Assembly: GCA_044507605.1 (NCBI GenBank)
Contig: JBIQJI010000001.1
Span: 1 to 64,000, forward strand
From: Thermopolyspora sp044507605
GTDB lineage: Bacteria; Actinomycetota; Actinomycetes; Streptosporangiales; Streptosporangiaceae
Reading direction: 5' to 3'
DNA length: 64,000 nt
Below the pieces are notes generated by a model. It worked only from the letters and a program-made list of their open reading frames with translations, had not been told where the DNA came from and made no database searches. Below are positions 54,022-60,864 of this stretch, in pieces. The position numbers and the translations under genes were made by a program. Numbering within the stretch: the stretch's first letter is position 1; each line of letters starts with the position of its first letter.

Positions 54022-54690
54022 TCAGCGCGGGGCGCGCCAGCCGGCGGCGCCTGATGTCACGCAGGTGTGGACGGCGCGGGCGGCCCGGGAGCCCCAGTGG
54101 GAGCGGGGGCCGCCGAACGGGTCGAGGGCTGGGCCGGTGCCGGGGGCGGCGCGGGCGGCCACGCAGACGGCGTCGGACGCCGTGCCCGTGCCGGGGAAGC
54201 CGGTCTCGGCCAGGGCCTGGGCCTTGGCCTCGGTGACCGTCATGACCAGGTTGACCAGGGCGGCGTCGGTCACCGCCGCCGGGACGGCCACGACGATGTT
54301 GATGGTGCCCGGCGGCGGGGGGACGTGGATGGGGGCGAGCTCGGGGTCGGGGACGCCCTCCGGGGAGGCGGCCCAGGTGGGGACGCGCAGGCCCACCGTG
54401 GCCCAGGCCCGCACGCCGCCGTCCTCGGCCTGCGTGTAGCGGCGGACCGACGCGGCGGTCAGCATGCCCACGCCGGGGCCCGGCGGGGCGAGCTCCAGCA
54501 GGTGGTCCACCGGGTCCATGCGGGCGTAGCCGCCGGGCACCTGGGCGTTCAGCACCCACTCGCGGGGGCCGATGCCGCCGCCCAGCATCGCCGAGGAGAT
54601 CATGCGCCAGCCGGGGCCGAAGGTCCACAGCAGGACGCCGAGCCGGACGCCGTCCTCGACGCGGTGGGTCAGTCGCACGGCCGGGGTCAT
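54022..54690 (-). CDS. cbiZ: Adenosylcobinamide amidohydrolase
   Basis: A 222-residue CbiZ-type enzyme that cleaves the aminopropanol side arm from adenosylcobinamide to give adenosylcobyric acid for cobalamin salvage and remodelling. It shows the family segments FGPGWRMISSAMLGGGIGPREWVLNAQVP and TGTASDAVCVAA. It is the last gene of the btuF-btuC-btuD operon and overlaps btuD by ATGA. Its presence implies that the operon takes up cobinamides as well as cobalamin. Confidence 0.88.
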   Translation of the reverse strand: MTPAVRLTHRVEDGVRLGVLLWTFGPGWRMISSAMLGGGIGPREWVLNAQVPGGYARMDPVDHLLELAPPGPGVGMLTAASVRRYTQAEDGGVRAWATVGLRVPTWAASPEGVPDPELAPIHVPPPPGTINIVVAVPAAVTDAALVNLVMTVTEAKAQALAETGFPGTGTASDAVCVAARAAPGTGPALDPFGGPRSHWGSRAARAVHTCVTSGAAGWRAPR

Positions 54691-55514
54691 GGGGTGCTCC
54701 GTGCTTCGGCGCCCGGGGCGGGGTCGCGGGTCGTGCCCGGGCGGATCAGGTGGATGACGGGGCGGCCGGTGGGGCCGGGGGTCACGGTCGCGGTGGCGGC
54801 GAAATGCTCGGCGAGCAGGGGCTCGGTGAGCACCTCGGAGGGTCGGCCGGCCGCGGCGGCGCGGCCTCTGGACAGCAGCAGGATGCTGTCGGCGTACTGG
54901 CCGGCGAGGTTGAGGTCGTGCAGGGTGGTGACGACGGTGAGGCCGTCGGCCAGGCGGAGGTGGTCGACCAGTTCGAGGACCTGCTGCTGGTGGCCGAGGT
55001 CGAGGGCCGTGGTCGGCTCGTCGAGGAGCAGCACCGGGGTGGCCTGGGTGAGGGCGCGGGCCAGCACGACGCGCTGGCGTTCGCCGCCCGACAGGTGGCC
55101 GAGGGGGCGGGCGGCCAGGGCGGTCAGGTCGAGGCGGTCCAGGGCCGAGGCGGTGGCGTCGCGGTCGGCGCGGCTTTCGCGGCCGAGGTAGCGGATGTAC
55201 GGGGTGCGGCCGAGCAGCGCGTAGTCGAACACGGTCATGCCGGGCGGCATCGACGGCGTCTGCGGGGCGTACGCGATCAGCCTGGCCCGGGAGCGGTGCC
55301 CGTGCCGGTGTGCCGGCTCGCCGTCGAGCAGCACGGCGCCCTCGTGCGGCACGAGGCCCATGATGGCCTTGAGCAGGGTGGACTTGCCGGCGCCGTTGGG
55401 GCCGATGACGGCGAGCCACGAGCCGGGCGGCACCGTCAGCGTCACGTCGGCCAGCACCTCGCGGCCGTCGAGGACGACCCGCAGGTTCTCGGTGCGCAGC
55501 TCCCCGGCGCCCAT
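54687..55514 (-). CDS. btuD: Cobalamin/corrinoid ABC transporter ATPase
   Basis: A 275-residue ATP-binding subunit. Walker A is GPNGAGKS, the Q-loop AYAPQTPSMP, the ABC signature LSGGERQR, Walker B LLLDEPTTALD and the H-loop HDLN. It pairs with the FecCD-type permease upstream. The start is one of two adjacent ATGs overlapping the permease stop; the second gives a better distance from GGAG. The cobalamin riboswitch and cbiZ identify the substrate as a corrinoid; without them an iron-siderophore would be equally likely. Confidence 0.88.
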   Translation of the reverse strand: MGAGELRTENLRVVLDGREVLADVTLTVPPGSWLAVIGPNGAGKSTLLKAIMGLVPHEGAVLLDGEPAHRHGHRSRARLIAYAPQTPSMPPGMTVFDYALLGRTPYIRYLGRESRADRDATASALDRLDLTALAARPLGHLSGGERQRVVLARALTQATPVLLLDEPTTALDLGHQQQVLELVDHLRLADGLTVVTTLHDLNLAGQYADSILLLSRGRAAAAGRPSEVLTEPLLAEHFAATATVTPGPTGRPVIHLIRPGTTRDPAPGAEARSTP

Positions 55515-56542
55515 CATGTCTCCACCCGGCGGGTCGTGCGCAGCACCAGGACGAAGAACGGGGCGCCGGCGAAGGCGGTCACGACGCCGATGGGCAGTTC
55601 GGCCGGGGCGAGGGCGGTGCGGGCGACCAGGTCGGCCAGCACCAGGAACGCCGCTCCGCCGAGGAACGACAGGGGCAGCACGACCCGGTAGGAGCCGCCG
55701 GCGAGCCGCCGCACCGCGTGCGGCACGACGATGCCGACGAACCCGATCAGGCCGCTCACGGCGACGGCCGAGGCCGTGGCCAGGGACGCCCCGGCCAGCA
55801 CGAGCAGGCGCACCCGGGCGACGTTGACGCCGAGCGAGGCGGCCTCGTCGTCGCCCACCGACAGCACGTCGAGCAGGCGGCCGTGGGCGATCAGGAAGAC
55901 GACGGAGAGCAGGGAGTACGGCGCGATCATGGCGAGGCGGCTCCAGTCGCCGGCGAGGTCGCCGAGGATCCAGGAGTAGATGCGCTGCAGTTCCTCCACC
56001 TTGAGCTGCTGCACGAACGTCTGGACGGCCGTCAGGAACGACGTGACGGCGACCCCGGCGAGCACGAGCGTGGCCGAGCCGCCGCCGCGGCCGGTGGTGC
56101 TGCCGAGGGCGTACGACAGCAGCACGCCGCCGACCGCCCCCGCGGCGGCGGCGATGGGCACGGCGGCGGTGCCGGCGCCCGCGGGCTGGAACACGATGAC
56201 GACCGTGACGGTGAGCCCGGCGCCGGCCGCGGCGCCGAGCAGGTAGGGGTCGGCCAGCGGGTTGCGGAACACCCCCTGGTAGCCGGCGCCGGCGATGGCC
56301 AGCAGCCCGCCGACGAGGGCTCCGATGAGCACGCGGGGCAGCCGGATCTGGAAGAGCAGCGCCTGCTCGACCGGGCTGAGCCCGGAGTGCGGCGACAGCA
56401 GGGGCAGCCGGTCGAGCAGGGTGAGCAGGACGGCGCGGGGCGACAGGCCGGCCGCGCCGACGAGCAGCCCGGCGGCCAGGGCGGCGAGCAGCAGCAGCGT
56501 GGCCGCCGCGACCGCCACTGGCCGTGGTTTGGCGTGTCGCAT
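55514..56542 (-). CDS. btuC: Cobalamin/corrinoid ABC transporter permease
   Basis: A 342-residue FecCD-family permease with about ten membrane helices. It has RLPRVLIGALVGGLLAIAGAGYQGVFRNPLADPYLLG, the usual BtuC/FecCD start, and GFVGIVVPHAVRRL with the coupling-helix region before SLGV. It lies between btuF (3-bp gap) and btuD (overlapping). Family members also carry siderophores or haem; the riboswitch sets the substrate here. Confidence 0.88.
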   Translation of the reverse strand: MRHAKPRPVAVAAATLLLLAALAAGLLVGAAGLSPRAVLLTLLDRLPLLSPHSGLSPVEQALLFQIRLPRVLIGALVGGLLAIAGAGYQGVFRNPLADPYLLGAAAGAGLTVTVVIVFQPAGAGTAAVPIAAAAGAVGGVLLSYALGSTTGRGGGSATLVLAGVAVTSFLTAVQTFVQQLKVEELQRIYSWILGDLAGDWSRLAMIAPYSLLSVVFLIAHGRLLDVLSVGDDEAASLGVNVARVRLLVLAGASLATASAVAVSGLIGFVGIVVPHAVRRLAGGSYRVVLPLSFLGGAAFLVLADLVARTALAPAELPIGVVTAFAGAPFFVLVLRTTRRVET

Positions 56543-56545
56543 GGG

Positions 56546-57490
56546 TCAGCCGGCGGCGTTCCGCACGGCCTCGCCGACGGTCTGGATCAGGTCGGTGACG
56601 CGCGGCCCCCAGCGGGAGGCGAGGTCGTCGTCGAGCTGGATCACGCGGTCGTTCTTGATGGCGCTCAGCGCGGCCCAGCCGGGCCGCTTGGCGACGGTCT
56701 CCTTGTTCTGGCCGCAGCACTTGGAGTCGGCCAGGAAGATCAGGTCGGGGTCGGCCTTGACGATGAACTCGGCCGACAGCTTGGGGAAGCCGCCCGCCGA
56801 GTCGGGGGCCTTGTCGGCGATGTTGGTGAGGCCGAACAGGCCGTAGACCTGGCCGATGAAGGTCTGCGAGGTCGCCGAGTAGGGCGTGGTGTCGAGCTCG
56901 TGATAGTAGGTGAGCTTCGTGTCCTTGGGCGCGGCGGCGACCAGGTCGCCGATGCGCTTCTTCATCTCGGCGACCACCCGGCCGGCCTGGTCGGCGTGGC
57001 CGGTGGCCGCGCCGAGGTCGATGATCTCGTCGTACGCCTCGTCGAAGTCGGCGGCCGAGGGCTCGACCAGCACGGGCACGCCGACTTTGCCGAGCTCGGC
57101 GACGATGCCGCCGATGTCGTTGGCCAGCACCACCAGGTCGGGCCGGTAACCGATGATCGCTTCGGCGTTGGGCTTGAAGCCCGACAGGTTCGTCTTGGGG
57201 GCCTCCGCCGGGTAGTTCGACTGGTCGTCGACGGCGGTGACCTGGCTGCCGGCGCCGATGGCGTACAGGGTCTCGGTGGCGGTCGGGGACAGCGAGATGA
57301 TGCGCTCGGGCCGCTGCGGCACTTTCACGGCGCCGTTGCCGGCCTGAACGGTGACGGGGAACGCCGACGACGCGGCGGCGGAGGAAGTGCCGGCGGGGGA
57401 CGGGGCGGCGGTGTCCTGGCCCTGGCCGCAACCGGCCAGCCCGAGCACACCCAGCAGCACACCCGCCACGGCCATCCGTACGGGCCTCAT
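56546..57490 (-). CDS. btuF: Cobalamin/corrinoid-binding lipoprotein
   Basis: A 314-residue substrate-binding protein of the PBP-TroA/BtuF class. A lipobox LAGC places the lipidated cysteine at Cys21. The mature protein shows ERIISLSPTATETLYAIGAG and PNAEAIIGYRPDLVVL. It has an unusual Cys-Cys pair (DSKCCGQNKETV), seen in some corrinoid and haem binders. The ATG follows AAGGAG. It is the first gene of the operon, with a cobalamin riboswitch in its leader. Confidence 0.9.
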   Translation of the reverse strand: MRPVRMAVAGVLLGVLGLAGCGQGQDTAAPSPAGTSSAAASSAFPVTVQAGNGAVKVPQRPERIISLSPTATETLYAIGAGSQVTAVDDQSNYPAEAPKTNLSGFKPNAEAIIGYRPDLVVLANDIGGIVAELGKVGVPVLVEPSAADFDEAYDEIIDLGAATGHADQAGRVVAEMKKRIGDLVAAAPKDTKLTYYHELDTTPYSATSQTFIGQVYGLFGLTNIADKAPDSAGGFPKLSAEFIVKADPDLIFLADSKCCGQNKETVAKRPGWAALSAIKNDRVIQLDDDLASRWGPRVTDLIQTVGEAVRNAAG

Positions 57491-57561
57491 GAGGCTCCTT
57501 CGGGGGTCGCGGGAACTGAGGGACCCGCGGAGACGGATCACCCTTTTCCACGAGGGTCGAT

Positions 57562-57665
57562 GACGTCGGCACCACGCGCAGGCGACCTGGCTCGGCCCCG
57601 GAGGGCATGACAGTTGCGGGACAGCACCGGACTCTCACCGGATTTCGCTGCGCGCGACGCTTCCC
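57562..57665 (-). promoter_or_regulatory. Cobalamin riboswitch
   Basis: Read on the minus strand, the leader contains GAAATCCGGTGAGAGTCCGG, then GCTGTCCCGCAACTGT, and finally the B12 box GAGCCAGGTCGCCTGC (57578-57593). These are the conserved core elements of adenosylcobalamin riboswitches, in the right order. A CGCGGG-CCCGCG hairpin between this and the btuF start may be the expression platform. High cobalamin should reduce operon expression. A -10-like TACTCT lies near 57670-57675. Confidence 0.88.
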
Positions 57666-57725
57666 GCACAGAGTAGCGCGACGATCGCGGATGATTTGAG
57701 CAGGGTCGGGGAAGATGCTCCTGTT

Positions 57726-58322
57726 ATGTCGGAGCTCATCCTGGTACGGCACGGCGAAACCGAATGGAGCCGGACCCATCGGCACACCGGGCGCACCGAC
57801 GTGCCGCTGACGGCCGAAGGGGAGAAGCAGGCGAGGCGGCTCGCGGCGGTGCTCGCCGGCCCGCGCTTCGCGCTGGTGCTGGTCAGCCCGGCCGAGCGGG
57901 CGCGCCGCACGGCCCGGCTCGCGGGCGCCGGCGGCTTCGAGGTCGACCCCGACCTGTGGGAGTGGGATTACGGCGGCTACGAGGGCGTCACGACGGCGCA
58001 GGTGCGGCAGCGCCGCCCCGGCTGGTATCTGTGGCGCGACGGCGTGATCCCCGCGGGCTCCGGGCATCCCGGCGAGACGGTCGAGCAGGTGGGCGAACGC
58101 GCCGACCGGGTGATCGCGCGGGTCCGCGACACGCTCGCGCGGGGCGATGTGGCGCTGGTCGCGCACGCCCACGTGCTGCGCGTCCTCACCGCGCGGTGGC
58201 TGCGGCTGCCGCCCGCCGACGGCAGGCTGTTCCGGCTCGACACCGGCACGGTCTCGGCGCTCGGCTTCGAGCACGGCGAGCCCGTCATTCTGCGCTGGAA
58301 CGCCCCCATCGAGGGCGGCTAG
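57726..58322 (+). CDS. Histidine phosphatase family protein
   Basis: A 198-residue phosphoglycerate-mutase-like phosphatase. The catalytic RHGETEW motif (His9) is near the N-terminus, with the second histidine in LVAHAHVLRVL. It starts at an ATG with no strong ribosome-binding site. It is divergent from the cobalamin operon, so it might act as alpha-ribazole phosphatase (CobC), but its sequence does not prove this; many such proteins are general phosphatases. Confidence 0.85.
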   Translation: MSELILVRHGETEWSRTHRHTGRTDVPLTAEGEKQARRLAAVLAGPRFALVLVSPAERARRTARLAGAGGFEVDPDLWEWDYGGYEGVTTAQVRQRRPGWYLWRDGVIPAGSGHPGETVEQVGERADRVIARVRDTLARGDVALVAHAHVLRVLTARWLRLPPADGRLFRLDTGTVSALGFEHGEPVILRWNAPIEGG

Positions 58323-58374
58323 GCGACGCGCGGCCCGTCGCGGCCGGCGCCGCAGCGCCCGGGCCGGGCGGGCG

Positions 58375-58650
58375 CTAGGCCTGCGGTCTCGGGCCGCGGC
58401 CGGTGAGCCAGTCGAGCACTCTGCGGTGCCCTCTGCGGGCCTCCTCGAAGTGGCCCCAGCGCCAGTAGCGCGGCTGGTCGCGGACCCCGGTCACCCAGGT
58501 CCGGTACGCCACCTGCGCGTCGCCCGTGGCCGACGGCGCCGCGGTCGCCACGCCGTAGGTGCGGATGACCACACGGCCGCCCGGTGCGAGCAGCACGTCG
58601 TCGGCCACGGGATAAAGAGTCATCTGGTCCAGCATCATCGGCCCCCCCAT
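58375..58650 (-). CDS. Hypothetical protein, 91 residues
   Basis: I do not recognise the family. Starting at the ATG preceded by AGGAA, the product begins MGGPMMLDQMTLYPVADDVL and ends in a basic helix (HFEEARRGHRRVLDWLTGRG). The region between (VVIRTYGVATAA...AYRTWVTGVRDQPRYWRWGH) looks like a compact beta-helix domain. Other in-frame ATGs upstream (58692) and downstream (58638) are possible. It lies 120 bp downstream of the DUF397 gene on the same strand. Confidence 0.5.
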   Translation of the reverse strand: MGGPMMLDQMTLYPVADDVLLAPGGRVVIRTYGVATAAPSATGDAQVAYRTWVTGVRDQPRYWRWGHFEEARRGHRRVLDWLTGRGPRPQA

Positions 58651-58770
58651 GCTGAGTTGTTCCTGGCGTCGCGTCTCCAGCAGGGTTCCCATGTGCTGGA
58701 CGCGCGCCCGCTCCCGGTCACGCGGCGGGCGCACGCCGGTCAACCGGACCAGCAGCAGGTTAACTCGCGG

Positions 58771-59007
58771 TTACGCGACCAGGTGGTCGAACTCACCGTC
58801 CTTCACCCCCATCACCAGGGCCCGGATCTCGTCCCGCGTGTAGATCAGGGCAGGTCCTTCAGGGAAACGGGAGTTGCGCACCGCGATACCCCCGTCGGGG
58901 AGCTCCGCGAGCTCCACGCAGTTGCCGGTCGAGTTGCTGTGAATGCTCTTACGCCACAGGACCCCCGTCAGGGCCCCGGCCGGCATTCCGTTGTACGTCT
59001 GCTGCAT
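58771..59007 (-). CDS. DUF397 protein
   Basis: A 78-residue DUF397 protein. It shows the family pattern LWRKSIHSNSTGNCVELAEL, then GIAVRNSRFPEGPALIYT and a C-terminal helix. Such proteins act with XRE/DUF5753 regulators in actinomycete developmental and antibiotic control (WhiJ-like loci). Its ATG abuts the upstream regulator stop with no gap. Confidence 0.9.
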   Translation of the reverse strand: MQQTYNGMPAGALTGVLWRKSIHSNSTGNCVELAELPDGGIAVRNSRFPEGPALIYTRDEIRALVMGVKDGEFDHLVA

Positions 59008-59874
59008 TTACGTCTCTCTGAGAATGTCCCCGAGTATCTCGGCGGTGCCCCCCGGCGTGGTGCTCTCCACGCACAGCTGTTCCATGGCGGTGAGGTAGGG
59101 ATCGATGTCCTCACGCTTGTCCAGGTAGAGGGCACCCCAGAGTTGCTCGACGTAGACCACGTCCGAAAGATCGGACTCTGGAAAACGCAAGATGGTGAAC
59201 GCTCCGCCCTCCGCCGCGTGCATGCCGAACCGGAACGGCATGACCTGGAGGGTGATGTTGGGCAGAGTGGCCACGTCCAGTAGGTGCTTGAGCTGTTCAC
59301 GCATGATCGCGGGCCCGCCGATGGGCCGCCGCAGCGCGGCCTCGTCGATGACGGCCCACAGCTTCGGCCCGTCCTTCTTGGACAGGCGTTCCTGACGCTG
59401 CAGGCGCATGTGCACGCGGCGTTCGATCTCTTCGTCCGTGCTGTCGGGATAGCCCAGCTGGACGACGGTGCGAGCGTAGTTCGCCGTCTGCAGCAGGCCG
59501 GGCACGAACTGCACCTCGTAGGTCCTGATCACCGTCGCGGCCTCTTCCAGGCCGATGAACGTGGAGAACCAGGCGGGCAGCACGTCACCGTACTTGTGCC
59601 ACCAGCCGGGGGTGTTCGCCTCGCGCACCATCTCCAGCAGGCCGCGGCGATCGGCGTCGTCGTTGACGCCGTACAGCGTGAGCAGGTCTTCGACGTCACG
59701 CGTCTTGAACCCGACACGACCGAGCTCCATCCGGCTGATCTTGGACTCGGAGGCACGGATGTGGAACCCGGCCACCTCGCGGGTGAGCCCTTTTTCCTCG
59801 CGCAGCCGCCTCAGGCTGGCGCCGAGCATGATTCGCCGAACTGTGGAGCCGGATCCCGGCGGATCTATGGACAC
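59008..59874 (-). CDS. XRE/DUF5753 regulator
   Basis: A 288-residue regulator with an N-terminal XRE helix-turn-helix (LRRLREEKGLTREVAGFHIR, then SKISRMELGRVGF) and a DUF5753 sensor or partner domain (from about residue 90; GLEEAATVIRTYEVQFVPGLLQ is the family start). The GTG follows GGAGG. With DUF397 downstream and a GHKL ATPase upstream on the other strand, it forms the trio typical of WhiJ/AbaA-like loci in filamentous actinomycetes. The target genes are unknown. Confidence 0.9.
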   Translation of the reverse strand: MSIDPPGSGSTVRRIMLGASLRRLREEKGLTREVAGFHIRASESKISRMELGRVGFKTRDVEDLLTLYGVNDDADRRGLLEMVREANTPGWWHKYGDVLPAWFSTFIGLEEAATVIRTYEVQFVPGLLQTANYARTVVQLGYPDSTDEEIERRVHMRLQRQERLSKKDGPKLWAVIDEAALRRPIGGPAIMREQLKHLLDVATLPNITLQVMPFRFGMHAAEGGAFTILRFPESDLSDVVYVEQLWGALYLDKREDIDPYLTAMEQLCVESTTPGGTAEILGDILRET

Positions 59875-59974
59875 GTCACTTTCCTCCGGATGTGGACTGC
59901 ATCACACAGTCTGTCAAAGATCGTACGTGGGCTCCCCTTTCGGATGGAGGGTTCCTTAAAACAACGGTAGCGCC

Positions 59975-60015
59975 TGCACGTCACTCCTGCACGTGCATTC
60001 GACCTTGCACATGCA
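59975..60015. repeat. TGCACGTGCA-type element cluster beside the ATPase start
   Basis: Three related sites lie in 41 bp: TGCACGTCAC (59975), TGCACGTGCA (59988-59997) and TGCACATGCA (60006-60015). The latter two are 18 bp apart. TATGCA also recurs at 60022 and 60040. A matching pair with the same 18-bp spacing occurs at 63274-63301. They lie just before or within the start region of the ATPase gene and about 100-140 bp upstream of the XRE/DUF5753 gene. Confidence 0.65.
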
Positions 60016-60022
60016 CGGGAGT

Positions 60023-60586
60023 ATGCATCATCATCTTCCTATGCACTCCACGGACCTGGCACGTGCGCAGAGCAGGCCGATCGGCACGCACGCGGCCGCC
60101 GGGGATGCCGCCGACCGATGGCCCACCGCGTGCTGGTGGCCAGACGGCACCCGCGATCTCGGCCCCGACGTCCTGCGTCCGGGCATCAGCGCCACCCTCA
60201 CGCTCCCCGCGATCCCCGAGTCGGTGCAGGGCGCGCGCCGGTTCGCCTCCGGCACGCTCGGCGGCTGGGGCCTGGCCGGCCTCGCCGAGAACATGGGGGT
60301 CGTCGTCTCGGAGCTCGCCACCAACGCCATCAGGCACGGCCTCACCCTGCAGCCCGGGCCGGGCCACCGCACCGCCGAGCCGCTGCGCATGTCGCTGATC
60401 CGCCGGGGCGACCTGGTCACGTACGCCGTCGCCGACACCAGGCCGCAGCCGCCCGTGCTGCGGGTCCCCGGCACCCTGGAGCCCGGCGGCCTCGGCCTGC
60501 ACATCGTCGAATCGATCAGCCTGCGCTGGGGCTGGACCCCGCTCGCCCCGCACGGCAAGGCGGTGTGGGCGATACTCCAGGGCTGA
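60023..60586 (+). CDS. GHKL ATPase, RsbW/AbaA-like
   Basis: A protein of about 187 residues with a C-terminal GHKL ATPase fold like anti-sigma kinases. The N box is VVVSELATNAIRHG and the G1 region is TYAVADTRPQPP, with GGLGLHIVESISLRWGW as the G2 part. The N-terminus is His/Met-rich (MHHHLPMHSTD). The start is uncertain: ATGs at 60011, 60023 and 60041 and a GTG at 59993 are all in frame, none has a well-spaced ribosome-binding site, and the TGCACGTGCA elements overlap this area. It is the partner of the divergent XRE/DUF5753 and DUF397 genes. Confidence 0.82.
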   Translation: MHHHLPMHSTDLARAQSRPIGTHAAAGDAADRWPTACWWPDGTRDLGPDVLRPGISATLTLPAIPESVQGARRFASGTLGGWGLAGLAENMGVVVSELATNAIRHGLTLQPGPGHRTAEPLRMSLIRRGDLVTYAVADTRPQPPVLRVPGTLEPGGLGLHIVESISLRWGWTPLAPHGKAVWAILQG

Positions 60587-60864
60587 ATCCGCCCTGCTGA
60601 GACTGCTGTGACGCCATCCGGCGAGTCCGTTGCCACGGCCTTGACGAAGAGCATTGACGCCGTGGGCGAAGAGGAGAACAGTTCCGGGTGACGGGAATGT
60701 GAGTTACGTCCGCACCCCCCTGGCCGGTCACCCGCCCCTACCGTTCGCGGAGCAGATGTTGATCTCGGGTTCACGTAAACGGATCGCATTCGGCCGCGCC
60801 GCCGAGGTGACCTGCACTACGGTGGCTTTCTGGTCAGTCCCGCGAGACCCTTGAGAGATCTTTG

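Noticed and set aside
54687..58274. A 1195-residue minus-strand frame containing the ABC ATPase
   Set aside because: Only the last 275 residues are coding; the rest is a shadow of btuC, btuF and the riboswitch region.
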